Below, one piece after another: positions 35,694 to 48,136 of a DNA stretch of 64,000 nucleotides (positions are counted from its first letter, which is position 1; the number at the start of each line of letters is the position of its first letter). A program made the translations under genes and the position numbers. The notes under the pieces were generated by a model. That model made no database searches, had not been told where the DNA came from, and saw only the letters and a program-made list of their open reading frames with translations. This DNA comes from Hetaerina americana (lineage: Eukaryota > Arthropoda > Insecta > Odonata > Calopterygidae). The stretch lies in contig JAKTNV010000643.1 in assembly GCA_022747635.1 (NCBI GenBank), positions 1-64,000 on the forward strand, read 5' to 3'.

Positions 35694-38600
35694 TTGTTGT
35701 TTTTCGCAATATTTTTTGAAATTTGGGATCTTTTAGCAACGTTAACACTTGCGCTGAAGCATCTTTTATGCTCATTTCTTGTTTTTCAGGATTTATTCTG
35801 GGTTTTATTTTGTTTATTTGATGAAAATGAACAACAATACACACAATGGAAACATTTTTGTTTGATTTGTGTCGAGTGAGATTTTCACCTAGATCCCCAA
35901 AGGGGGGGGTATTGGCACTTTTCATGGAAAAATGTGAAAAATTAAAATTTCTAAAAATGAAAAAAATGCCTTCTATACACCTCAAACATTCACTCTTTTA
36001 ACAGAAGATTGCTGTTTTTCGCAATATTTTTTGAAATTTGGGATCTTTTAGCAACGTTAACACTTGCGCTGAAGCATCTTTTATGCTCATTTCTTGTTTT
36101 TCAGGATTTATTCTGGGTTTTTTTTCGTTTATTTGATGAAAATGAACAACAATACACACAATGGAAACATTTTTGTTTGATTTGTGTCTAGTGAGATTTT
36201 CACCTAGAACCCAAAGGTATTGGCACTTTTCATGGAAAAATGTGAAAAATTAAAATTTCTAAAAATAAAATAAATGCCTTCTATACACCTCAAACATTCT
36301 CTCTAAAACAGAAGATTGCTGTTTTTCGCAATATTTTTTGAAATTTGGGCTCTTTTAGCAACGTTAACACTAGCGCTGAAGCATCTTTTTTTGCTCATTT
36401 CTTGTCTTTCCGGATTTATTCTGGGTTTTATTTCGTTTATTTGATGAAAATGAACAACAATACACACCATGGAAACATTTTTGTTTGATTTGTGTCTAGT
36501 GAGATTTTCACCTAGAACCCAAAGGTATTGGCACTTTTCATGGAAAAATGTGAAAAATTAAAATTTCTAAAAATAAAATAAATGCCTTCTATACACCTCA
36601 AACAATCACTCTAAAACAGAAGATTGTTGTTTTTCGCAATATTTTTTGAAATTTGGGATCTTTTAGCAACGTTAACACTTGCGCTGAAGCATCTTTTATG
36701 CTCATTTCTTGTTTTTCAGGATTTATTCTGGGTTTTACTTTGTTTATTTGATGAAAATGAACAACAATACACACAATGGAAACATTTTTGTTTGATTTGT
36801 GTCGAGTGAGATTTTCACCTAGATCACCAAAGGGGGGTGGTATTGGCACTTTTCATGGAAAAATGTGAAAAATTAAAATTTCTAAAAATGAAAAAAATGC
36901 CTTCTATACACCTCAAACATTCACTCTAAAACAGAAGATTGCTGTTTTTCGCAATATTTTTGAAATTTAGGCTCTTTTAGCAACGTTAACACTTGCGCTG
37001 AAGCATCTTTTATGCTCATTTCTTGTCTTTCAGGATTTATTCTGGGTTTTATTTTGTTTATTTGATGAAAATGAACAAGAATACACACAATGGAAACATT
37101 TTTGTTTGATTTGTGACGAGTGAGATTTTCACCTAGATCCCCAAAGGGGGGTGGTATTGGCACTTTTCATGGAAAAATGTGAAAAATTAAAATTTCTAAA
37201 AATGAAAAAAATGCCTTCTATACACCTCAAACATTCACTCTTTTATCAGAAGATTGCTGTTTTTCGCAATATTTTTTGAAATTTAGGCTCTTTTAGCAAC
37301 GTTAACACTTGCGCTGAAGCATCTTTTATGCTCATTTCTTGTCTTTCAGGATTTATTCTGGGCTTTATTTTGTTTATTTGATGAAAATGAACAACAATAC
37401 ACACCATGGAAACATTTTTGTTTGATTTGTGTCGAGTGAGATTTTCACCTAGAACCCAAAGGGGGGGTATTGGCACTTTTCATGTAAAAATGTGAAAAAT
37501 TAAAATTTCTAAAAATGAAAAAAATGCCTTCTCTACACCTCAAACATTCACTCTTTTAACAGAAGATTGCTGTTTTTCGCAATATTTTTTGAAATTTGGG
37601 CTCTTTTAGCAACGTTAACCCTAGCGCTGAAGCATCTTTTATGCTCATTTCTTGTCTTTCCGGATTTATTCTGGGTTTTATTTTGTTTATTTGATGAAAA
37701 TGAACAACAATACACACCATGGAAACATTTTTGTTTTATTTGTGTCGAGTGAGATTTTCAATTAGAACCCAAAGGGGTGGTATTGGCACTTTTCATGGAA
37801 AAATGTAAAAAATTAAAATTTCTAAAAATAAAATAAATGCCTTCAATACACTTCAAACATCCACTCTTTTAACAGAAGATTGGTGTTTTTCGCAATATTT
37901 TTTGAAATTTGGGCTCTTTTAGCAACGTTAACACTAGCGCTGAAGCATCTTTTATGCTCATTTCTTGTCTTTCCGGATTTATTCTGGGTTTTATTTCGTT
38001 TATTTGATGAAAATGAACAACAATACACACCATGGAAACATTTTTGTTTGATTTGTGTCTAGTGAGATTTTCACCTAGAACCCAAAGGTATTGGCACTTT
38101 TCATGGAAAAATGTGAAAAATTAAAATTTCTAAAAATAAAATAAATGCCTTCTATTCACCTCAAACAATCACTCTAAAACAGAAGATTGTTGTTTTTCGC
38201 AATATTTTTTGAAATTTGGGATCTTTTAGCAACGTTAACACTTGCGCTGAAGCATCTTTTATGCTCATTTCTTGTTTTTCAGGATTTATTCTGGGTTTTT
38301 TTTTGTTTATTTGATGAAAATGAACAACAATACACACAATGGAAACATTTTTGTTTGATTTGTGTCGAGTGAGATTTTCACCTAGAACCCAATGGTAATG
38401 GCACTTTTCATGTAAAAATGTGAAAAATTAAAATTTCTAAAAATGAAAAAAATGCCTTCAATACACTTCAAACATCCACTCTTTTAACAGAAGGCTGGTG
38501 TTTTTCGCAATATTTTGTGAAATTTGGGCTCATTTAGCAACGTTAACACTAGCGCTGAAGCATCTTTTTTTGCTCATTTCTTGTCTTTTCGGATTTATTC

Positions 38601-38802
38601 TGGGTTTTATTTCGTTTATTTGATGAAAATGAACAACAATACACACCATGGATACATTTTTGTTTGATTTGTGTCTAGTGAGATTTTCACCTAGAACCCA
38701 AAGGTAATGGCACTTTTCATGGAAAAATGTGAAAAATTAAAATTTCTAAAAATAAAATAAATGCCTTCTATACACCTTAAACAATCACTCTAAAACAGAA
38801 GA
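35694..38802 (+). repeat. Shuffled HOR segment rich in A and G monomers
   Basis: Starts are 35694 (A), 36009 (A/G hybrid), 36316 (G with TTTTTTTGCTC), 36624 (A), 36939 (A-like 3' end with GATCCCC and ACACACAATGG), 37254 (E), 37567 (F), 37880 (G), 38187 (A) and 38495 (G, with AAGGCTGGTG and ATTTTGTGAAAT). The G-A adjacency repeats three times at 36316-36624, 37880-38187 and 38495-38803. Confidence 0.82.
36009..36315 (+). repeat. Hybrid monomer A/G
   Basis: It is type A through GGGATC, TTTTTCAGG and ACACACAATGG but has ATTTGATG preceded by TTTCGTTT. It finishes as type G (GTGTCTAGTGAG, AAAGGTATTGG, no G-run). The TTTCG mark lies between two A marks, so this is a mosaic rather than a single simple join. 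Confidence 0.75.
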
Positions 38803-41613
38803 TTGTTGTTTTTCGCAATATTTTTTGAAATTTGGGATCTTTTAGCAACGTTAACACTTGCGCTGAAGCATCTTTTATGCTCATTTCTTGTTTTTCAGGA
38901 TTTATTCTGGGTTTTATTTTGTTTATTTGATGAAAATGAACAACAATACACACAATGGAAACATTTTTGTTTGATTTGTGTCGAGTGAGATTTTCACCTA
39001 GATCCCCAAAGGGGGGTGGTATTGGCACTTTTCATGGAAAAATGTGAAAAATTAAAATTTCTAAAAATGAAAAAAATGCCTTCTATACACCTCAAACATT
39101 CACTCTTTTAACAGAAGATTGCTGTTTTTCGCAATATTTTTTGAAATTTGGGCTCTTTTAGCAACGTTAACACTTGCGCTGAAGCATCTTTTATGCTCAT
39201 TTCTTGTCTTTCAGGATTTATTCTGAGCTTTATTTTGTTTATTTGATGAAAATGAACAACAATACACACCATGGAAACATTTTTGTTTGATTGGTGTCGA
39301 GTGAGATTTTCACCTAGAACCCAAAGGGGGGGGTATTGGCACTTTTCATGTAAAAATGTGAAAAATTAAAATTTCTAAAAATGAAAAAAATGCCTTCTAT
39401 ACACCTCAAACATTCACTCTTTTAACAGAAGATTGCTGTTTTTCGCAATATTTTTTGAAATTTGGGCTCTTTTAGCAACGTTAACCCTAGCGCTGAAGCA
39501 TCTTTTATGCTCATTTCTTGTCTTTCCGGATTAATTCTGGGTTTTATTTTGTTTATTTGATGAAAATGAACAACAATACACACCATGGAAACATTTTTGT
39601 TTTATTTGTGTCGAGTGAGTTTTCACCTAGAACCCAAAGGGGGGGGTATTGGCACTTTTCATGGAAAAAGGTAAAAAATTAAAATTTCTAAAAATAAAAT
39701 AAATGCCTTCAATACACTTCAAACATCCACTCTTTTAACAGAAGATTGGTGTTTTTTCGCAATATTTTTTGAAATTTGGGCTCTTTTAGCAACGTTAACA
39801 CTAGCGCTGAAGCATCTTTTATGCTCATTTCTTGTCTTTCCGGATTTATTCTGGGTTTTATTTCGTTTATTTGATGAAAATGAACAACAATACACACCAT
39901 GGAAACATTTTTGTTTGATTTGTGTCTAGTGAGATTTTCACCTAGAACCCAAAGGTATTGGCACTTTTCATGGAAAAATGTGAAAAATTAAAATTTCTAA
40001 AAATAAAATAAATGCCTTCTATACACCTTAAACAATCACTCTAAAACAGAAGATTGTTGTTTTTCGCAATATTTTTTTGAAATTTGGGATCTTTTAGCAA
40101 CGTTAACACTTGCGCTGAAGCATCTTTTATGCTCATTTCCTTTTTTTCAAAATTTATTCTGGGTTTTATTTTGTTTATTTGATGAAAATGAACAACAATA
40201 CACACAATGGAAACATTTTTGTTTGATTTGTGTAGAGTGAGATTTTCACCTAGATCCCCAAAGGGGGGGGTATTGGCACTTTTCATGGAAAAATGTGAAA
40301 AATTAAAATTTCTAAAAATGAAAAAAATGCCTTCTATACACCTCAAACATTCACTCTTTTAACAGAAGATTGCTGTTTTTCGCAATATTTTTTGAAATTT
40401 GGGCTCTTTTAGCAACGTTAACACTAGCGCTGAAGCATCTTTAATGCTCATTTCTTGTCTTTCCGGATTTATTCTGGGTTTTATTTTGTTTATTTGATGA
40501 AAATGAACAACAATACACACCATGGAAACATTTTTGTTTGATTTGTGTCGAGTGAGATTTTCACCTAGAACCCAAAGGGGGGGGTATTGGCACTTTTCAT
40601 GGAAAAATGTGAAAAATTAAAATTTCTAAAAATAAAATAAATGCCTTCTATACACCTCAAACATTCTCTCTAAAACAGAAGATTGCTGTTTTTCGCAATA
40701 TTTTTTGAAATTTGGGCTCTTTTAGCAACGTTAAGACTTGCGCTGAAGCATCTTTTATGCTCATTTCTTGTCTTTCAGGATTTATTCTGGGTTTCATTTT
40801 TATTATTTGATGAAAATGACCAACAATACACCCATGGAAACAGTTTTGTTTGATTTGTGCGGAGTGAGATTTTCACCTAGAACCCAAAGGGGGGGGTATT
40901 TGCACTTTTCATGGAAAAATGTGAAAAATTAAAATTTCTAAAAATAAAATAAATGCCTTCAATACACTTCAAACATTCACTTTAAAACAGAAGATTGCTG
41001 TTTTTCGCAATATTTTTTGAAATTTGGGCTCTTTTAGCAACGTTAACACTTGCGCTGAAGCATCTTTTATGCTCATTTCTTGTCTTTCAGGATTTATTCT
41101 GGGTTTTATTTTGTTTATTTGATGAAAATGAACAACAATACACAGCATGGAAACAGTTTTGTTTGATTTGTGTCGAGTGAGATTTTCACCTAGAACCAAA
41201 GGGGGGGTATTGGCACTTTTCATGGAAAAATGTAAAAAATTAAAATTTCTAAAAATAAAATAAATGCCTTCAATACACTTCAAACATCCACTCTTTTAAC
41301 AGAAGATTGGTGTTTTTCGCAATATTTTTTGAAATTTGGGCTCTTTTAGCAACGTAAACACTAGCGCTGAAGCATCTTTTTTTGCTCATTTCTTGTCTTC
41401 CGGATTTATTCTGGGTTTTATTTCGTTTATTTGATGAAAATGAACAACAATACACACCATGGAAACATTTTTGTTTGATTTGTGTCTAGTGAGATTTTCA
41501 CCTAGAACCCAAAGGTTTTGGCACTTTTCATGGAAAAATGTGAAAAATTAAAATTTCTAAAAATAAAATAAATGCCTTCTATACACCTCAAACAATCACT
41601 CTAAAACAGAAGA
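38803..41613 (+). repeat. Nine-monomer HOR unit A-E-F-G-A-B2-C-D-G
   Basis: Starts are 38803, 39119, 39433, 39746, 40054, 40370, 40683, 40995 and 41307. B2 is a B-like monomer with ACTAGCG and TTTCCGG but the ordinary ATGAACAACAATAC. The same order A-E-F-G-A-B2-C-D recurs from 46895 to 49390, about 8.1 kb downstream. Private oddities: TTTCCTTTTTTTCAAAATTT in monomer 40054, and TTTCATTTTTATTATTTG in C at 40683, which is also in C at 48765 and 52523. Confidence 0.84.
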
Positions 41614-42555
41614 TTGTTGTTTTTCGCAATATTTTTTGAAATTTGGGATCTTTTAGCAACGTTAACACTTGCGCTGAAGCATCTTTTATGCTCATTTCTT
41701 GTTTTTCAGGATTTATTCTGGGTTTTATTTTGTTTATTTGATGAAAATGAACAACAATACACACAATGGAAACATTTTTGTTTGATTTGTGTCGAGGGAG
41801 ATTTTCACCTAGATCCCCAAAGGGGGGTGGTATTGGCACTTTTCATGGAAAAATGTGAAAAATTAAAATTTCTAAAAATGAAAAAAATGCCTTCTATACA
41901 CCTCAAACATTCACTCTAAAACAGAAGATTGCTGTTTTTCGCAATATTTTTTGAAATTTAGGCTCTTTTAGCAACGTTAACACTTGCGCTGAAGCATCTT
42001 TTATGCTCATTTCTTGTCTTTCAGGATTTATTCTGGGCTTTATTTTGTTTATTTGATGAAAATGAACAACAATACACACCATGGAAACATTTTTGTTTGA
42101 TTTGTGTCGAGTGAGATTTTCACCTAGAACCCAAAGGGGGGGTATTGGCACTTTTCATGTAAAAATGTGAAAAATTAAAATTTCTAAAAATGAAAAAAAT
42201 GCCTTCTATACACCTCAAACATTCACTCTTTTAACAGAAGATTGCTGTTTTTCGCAATATTTTTAGAAATTTGGGCTCTTTTAGCAACGTTAACCCTAGC
42301 GCTGAAGCATCTTTTATGCTCATTTCTTGTCTTTCCGGATTTATTCTGGGTTTTATTTTGTTTATTTGATGAAAATGAACAACAATACACACCATGGAAA
42401 CATTTTTGTTTTATTTGTGTCGAGTGAGATTTTCACCTAGAACCCAAAGGGGGGGGTATTGGCACTTTTCATGGAAAAATGTAAAAAATTAAAATTTCTA
42501 AAAATAAAATAAATGCCTTCAATACACTTCAAACATCCACTCTTTTAACAGAAGA

Positions 42556-43158
42556 TTGGTGTTTTTCGCAATATTTTTTGAAATTTGGGCTCTTTTAGCA
42601 ACGTTAACACTAGCGCTGAAGCATCTTTTATGCTCATTTCTGGTCTTTCCGGATTTATTCTGGGTTTTATTTCGTTTATTTGATGAAAATGAACAACAAT
42701 ACACACCATGGAAACATTTTTGTTTGATTTGTGTCTAGTGAGATTTTCACCTAGAACCCAAAGGTATTGGCACTTTTCATGGAAAAATGTGAAAAATTAA
42801 AATTTCTAAAAATAAAATAAATGCCTTCTATACACCTTAAACAATATTTTTTGAAATTTGGGCTCTTTTAGCAACGTTAACACTTGCGCTGAAGCATCTT
42901 TTATGCTCATTTCTTGTCTTTCAGGATTTATTCTGGGTTTTATTTTGTTTATTTGATGAAAATGAACAACAATACACACCATGGAAACAGTTTTGTTTGA
43001 TTTGTGTCGAGTGAGATTTTCACCTAGAACCCAAAGGGGGGGGGAACCCAAAGGGGGGGTATTGGCACTTTTCATGGAAAAATGTGAAAAATTAAAATTT
43101 CTAAAAATGAAAAAAATGCCTTCTATACACCTCAAACATTCACTCTTTTAACAGAAGA
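42556..43158 (+). repeat. G monomer fused to a K-like monomer by a deletion of about 34 bp
   Basis: After TACACCTTAAACAAT (ending 42845) the sequence continues directly with ATTTTTTGAAATTTGGG. The normal join segment CACTCTAAAACAGAAG plus the TTGTTGTTTTTCG start is absent. The four bases CAAT occur on both sides of the missing stretch in the intact arrangement (compare 40026-40070), so a deletion at CAAT microhomology explains it. Confidence 0.9.
43027..43059 (+). repeat. Doubled G block in the fused K-like monomer
   Basis: It lies in the unit created by the CAAT deletion. The host monomer is not type A or B2, so the doubling has either arisen or been transferred in a different background here. 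Confidence 0.93.
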
Positions 43159-43780
43159 TTGCTGTTTTTCGCAATATTTTTTGAAATTTGGGCTCTTTTA
43201 GTAACGTTAACACTAGCGCTGAAGCATCTTTTTTGCTCATTTCTTGTCTTTCAGGATTTATTCTTGGTTTTATTTTGTTTATTTGATGAAAATGAACAAC
43301 AATACACACCATGGAAACATTTTTGTTTGATTTCTGTCGAGTGAGATTTTCACCTAGATCCCCAAAGGGGGGGGTATTGGCACTTTTCATGGAAAAATGT
43401 AAAAAATTAAAATTTCTAAAAATAAAATAAATGCCTTCAATACACTTCAAACATCCACTCTTTTAACAGAAGATTGGTGTTTTTCGCAATATTTTTTGTA
43501 ATTTGGGCTCTTTTAGCAACGTTAACAATAGCGCTGAAGCATCTTTTATGCTCATTTCTTGTCTTTCCGGATTTATTCTGGGTTTTATTTCGTTTATATG
43601 ATGAAAATGAACAACAATACACACCATGGAAACATTTTTGTTTGATTTGTGTCTAGTGAGATTTTCACCTAGAACCCAAAGGTATTGGCACTTTTCATGG
43701 AAAAATGTGAAAAATTAAAATTTCTAAAAATAAAATAAATTCCTTCTATACACCTCAAACAATCACTCTAAAACAGAAGA

Positions 43781-44092
43781 TTGTTGTTTTTCGCAATATT
43801 TTTTGAAATTTGGGCTCTTTTAGCAACGTTAACCCTAGCGCTGAAGCATCTTTTATGCTCATTTCTTGTCTTTCCGGATTTATTCTGGGTTTTATTTTGT
43901 TTATTTGATGAAAATGAACAACAATACACACCATGGAAACATTTTTGTTTGATTTGTGTCGAGTGAGATTTTCACCTAGAACCCAAAGGGGGGGTATTGG
44001 CACTTTTCATGGAAAAATGTGAAAAATTAAAATTTCTAAAAATAAAATAAATGCCTTCTATACACCTCAAACAATCCCTCTAAAACAGAAGA
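43781..44092 (+). repeat. Hybrid monomer A/F
   Basis: The flank and start are type A (CAAACAATCACTC, TTGTTG), and the unit follows a G monomer as A normally does. It then shows the F marks AACCCTAGCG and TTTCCGG, with GGGCTC instead of the A form GGGATC. Confidence 0.7.
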
Positions 44093-45338
44093 TTGTTGTT
44101 TTTCGCAATATTTTTTGAAATTTGGGCTCTTTTAGCAACGTTAACACCTGCGCTTAAGCATCTTTTATGCTCATTTCTTGTTTTTCAGGATTTATTCTGG
44201 GTTTTATTTTGTTTATTTGATGAAAATGAACAACAATACACACCATGGAAACATTTTTGTTTGATTTGTGTGGAGTGAGATTTTCACCTAGAACCCAAAG
44301 GGGGGGGTATTGGCACTTTTCATGGAAAAATGTGAAAAATTAAAATTTCTAAAAATAAAATAAATGCCTTCTATACACCTCTAACATTCTCTCTAAAACA
44401 GAAGATTGCTGTTTTTCGCAATATTTTTTGAAATTTGGGCTCTTTTAGCAACGTTAAGACTTGCGCTGAAGCATCTTTTATGCTCATTTCTTGTCTTTCA
44501 GGATTTATTCTGGGTTTTATTTTGTTTATTTGATGAAAATGATCAACAATACACCCCATGGAAACAGTTTTGTTTGATTTGTGTCGAGTGAGATTTTCAC
44601 CTAGAACCCAAAGGGGGGGGGGTATTTGCACTTTTCATGGAAAAATGTGAAAAATTAAAATTTCTAAAAATAAAATAAATGCCTTCAATACACTTCAAAC
44701 ATTCACTTTAAAACAGAAGATTGCTGTTTTTCGCAATATTTTTTGAAATTTGGGCTCTTTTAGCAACGTTAACACTTGCGCTGAAGCATCTTTTATGCTC
44801 ATTTCTTGTCTTTCAGGATTTATTCTGGGTTTTATTTTGTTTATTTGATGAAAATGAACAACAATACACAGCATGGAAACAGTTTTGTTTGATTTGTGTC
44901 GAGTCAGATTTTCACCTAGAACCCAAAGGGGGGGTATTGGCACTTTTCATGGAAAAATGTAAAAATTAATATTTCTAAAAATAAAATAAATGCCTTCAAT
45001 ACACTTCAAACATCCACTCTTTTACAGAAGATTGGTGTTTTTCGCAATATTTTTTGAAATTTGGGCTCTTTTAGCAACGTTAACACTAGCGCTGAAGCAT
45101 CTTTTTTTGCTCATTTCTTGTCTTTCCGGATTTATTCTGGGTTTTATTTCGTTTATTTGATGAAAATGAACAACAATACACACCATGGAAACATTTTTGT
45201 TTGATTTGTGTCTAGTGAGATTTTCACCTAGAACCCAAAGGTATTTGCACTTTTCATGGAAAAATGTGAAAAATTAAAATTTCTAAAAATAAATAAATGC
45301 CTTCTATACACCTCAAACAATCACTCTAAAACAGAAGA

Positions 45339-45650
45339 TTGTTGTTTTTCGCAATATTTTTGAAATTTGGGATCTTTTAGCAACGTTAACACTTGCGCTG
45401 AAGCATCTTTTATGCTCATTTCTTGTTTTTCAGGATTTATTCTGGGCTTTATTTTGTTTATTTGATGAAAATGAACAACAATACACACCATGGAAACATT
45501 TTTGTTTGATTTGTGTCGAGTGAGATTTTCACCTAGAACCCAAAGGGGGGGTATTGGCACTTTTCATGTAAAAATGTGAAAAATTAAAATTTCTAAAAAT
45601 GAAAAAAATGCCTTCTATACACCTCAAACATTCACTCTTTTAACAGAAGA
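45339..45650 (+). repeat. Hybrid monomer A/E
   Basis: The start is type A (TTGTTG, GGGATC, TTTTTCAGG), with an A/T-run shortened by one (CAATATTTTTGAAATTT). The unit then changes to type E (GGGCTTTATTTT, ACACCATGG, CATGTAAAAATG). The switch lies between about 45433 and 45446. Confidence 0.85.
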
Positions 45651-46275
45651 TTGCTGTTTTTCGCAATATTTTTTGAAATTTGGGCTCTTTTAGCAACGTT
45701 AACCCTAGCGCTGAAGCATCTTTTATGCTCATTTCTTGTCTTTCCGGATTTATTCTGGGTTTTATTTTGTTTATTTGATGAAAATGAACAACAATACACA
45801 CCATGGAAACATTTTTGTTTTATTTGTGTCGAGTGAGATTTTCACCTAGAACCCAAAGGGGGGGTATTGGCACTTTTCATGTAAAATGTGAAAAATTAAA
45901 ATTTCTAAAAATGGAAAAAATGCCTTCTATACACCTCAAACATTCACTCTTTTAACAGAAGATTGCTGTTTTTAGCAATATTTTTTGAAATTTGGGCTCT
46001 TTAGCAACGTTAACCCTAGCGCTGAAGCATCTTTTATGCTCATTTCTTGTCTTTCCGGATTTATTCTGGGTTTTATTTTGTTTATTTGATGAAAATGAAC
46101 AACAATACACACCATGGAAACATTTTTGTTTTATTTGTGTCGAGTGAGATTTTCACCTAGAACCCAAAGGGGGGGGTATTGGCACTTTTCATGGAAAAAT
46201 GTAAAAAATTAAAATTTCTAAAATTAAAATAAATGCCTTCAATACACTTCAAACATCCACTCTTTTAACAGAAGA

Positions 46276-46588
46276 TTGGTGTTTTTCGCAATATTTTTTG
46301 AAATTTGGGCTCTTTTAGCAACGTTAACACTAGCGCTGAAGCATCTTTTATGCTCATTTCTTGTCTTTCCGGATTTATTCTGGGTTTTATTTTGTTTATT
46401 TGATGAAAATGAACAACAATACACAGCATGGAAACAGTTTTGTTTGATTTGTGTCGAGTCAGATTTTCACCTAGAACCCAAAGGGGGGGTATTGGCACTT
46501 TTCATGGAAAAATGTAAAAAATTAATATTTCTAAAAATAAAATAAATGCCTTCAATACACTTCAAACATCCACTCTTTTAACAGAAGA
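46276..46588 (+). repeat. Hybrid monomer G/D
   Basis: It starts as type G (CATCCACTC flank, TTGGTG, ACTAGCG, TTTCCGG) but has ATTTTGTTT. It then shows D marks: ACACAGCATGG, GGAAACAG, GAGTCAGATT and TTAATATTTC. GAGTCAGATT is otherwise seen in the D monomer at 44721, which suggests that monomer type as the donor. Confidence 0.85.
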
Positions 46589-46894
46589 TTGGTGTTTTTC
46601 GCAATATTTTTTGAAATTTGGGCTCTTTTAGCAACGTTAACACTAGCGCTGAAGCATCTTTTTTTGCTCATTTCTTGTCTTTCCGGATTTATTCTGGGTT
46701 TTATTTCGTTTATTTGATGAAAATGAACAACAATACACACCATGGAAACATTTTGTTTGATTTGTGTCTAGTGAGATTTTCACCTAGAACCCAAAGGTAT
46801 TGGCACTTTTCATGGAAAAATGTGAAAAATTAAAATTTCTAAAATAAAATAAATGCCTTCTATACACCTCAAACAATCACTCTAAAACAGAAGA

Positions 46895-48136
46895 TTGTTG
46901 TTTTTCGCAATATTTTTTGAAATTTGGGATCTTTTAGCAACGTTAACACTTGCGCTGAAGCATCTTTATGCTCATTTCTTGTTTTTCAGGATTTATTCTG
47001 GGTTTTATTTTGTTTATTTGATGAAAATGAACAACAATACACACAATGGAAACATTTTTGTTTGATTTGTGTCGAGTGAGATTTTCACCTAGATCCGCAA
47101 AGGGGGGGGTATTGGCACTTTTCATGGAAAAATGTGAAAAATTAAAATTCTAAAAATGAAAAAAATGCCTTCTATACACCTCAAACATTCACTCTTTTAA
47201 CAGAAGATTGCTGTTTTTCGCAATTTTTTTTGAAATTTGGGCTCTTTTAGCAACACACTGGCGCTGAAGCATCTTTTATGCTCATTTCTTGTCTTTCAGG
47301 ATTTATTCTGGCTTTATTTTGTTTATTTAATGAAAATGAACAACAATACACACCATGGAAACATTTTTGTTTGATTTGTGTCGAGTGAGATTTTCACCTA
47401 GAACCCAAAGGGGGGGTATTGGCACTTTTCATGTAAAAATGTGAAAAATTAAAATTTCTAAAAATGAAAAAAATGCCTTCTATACACCTCAAACATTCAC
47501 TCTTTTAACAGAAGATTGCTGTTTTTAGCAATATTTTTTGAAATTTGGGCTCTTTTAGCAACGTTAACCCTAGCGCTGAAGCATCTTTTATGCTCATTTC
47601 TTGTCTTTCCGGATTTATTCTGGGTTTTATTTTGTTTATTTGATGAAAATGAACAACAATACACACCATGGAAACATTTTTGTTTTATTTGTGTCGAGTG
47701 AGATTTTCACCTAGAACCCAAAGGGGGGGGTATTGGCACTTTTCATGGAAAAATGTAAAAAATTAAAATTTCTAAAATTAAAATAAATGCCTTCAATACA
47801 CTTCAAACATCCACTCTTTTAACAGAAGATTGGTGTTTTTCGCAATATTTTTTGAAATTTGGGCTCTTTTAGCAACGTTAACACTAGCGCTGAAGCATCT
47901 TTTATGCTCATTTCTTGTCTTTCCGGATTTATTCTGGGTTTTATTTCGTTTATTTGATGAAAATGAACAACAATACACACCATGGAAACATTTTTGTTTG
48001 ATTTGTGTCTAGTGAGATTTTCACCTAGAACCCAAAGGTATTGGCACTTTTCATGGAAAAATGTGAAAAATTAAAATTTCTAAAAATAAAATATATGCCT
48101 TCTATACACCTTAAACAATCACTCTAAAACAGAAGA
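46895..48136 (+). repeat. Four-monomer segment A-E-F-G
   Basis: Starts are 46895, 47208, 47516 and 47830. Monomer A has CATCTTTATGCTC (one T lost) and GATCCGC. Monomer E at 47208 is degenerate: AGCAACACACTGGCGC replaces the usual AGCAACGTTAACACTTGCGC (four bases lost), TCTGGCTTTATT has lost a G, and TTTAATGAAAATG replaces TTTGATGAAAATG. F at 47516 shares TTTTTAGCAATA with F at 45963. Confidence 0.82.

Larger units (their letters stand above)
41614..46894 (+). repeat. Irregular HOR segment with several hybrid monomers
   Basis: Order: A 41614, E 41929, F 42242, G 42556, a fused unit from about 42840 (K-like with doubled G block), 43159 (TAGTAACG, TCTTTTTTGCTC, TTTCTGTCG), G 43474, A/F 43781, 44093 (J-like start with normal G-run and TGTGGAGTGAG), C 44406, D 44721, G 45032, A/E 45339, F 45651, F 45963, G/D 46276, G 46589. 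Two F monomers stand side by side at 45651 and 45963, the second with TTTTTAGCAATA and CTCTTTAGCAACG. Confidence 0.8.

Noticed and set aside
36624..38802. Bacterial or organellar origin of the window
   Set aside because: No coding density, ribosome binding sites, tRNA or rRNA. A tandem array of more than 64 kb with HOR structure is characteristic of eukaryotic nuclear satellites.
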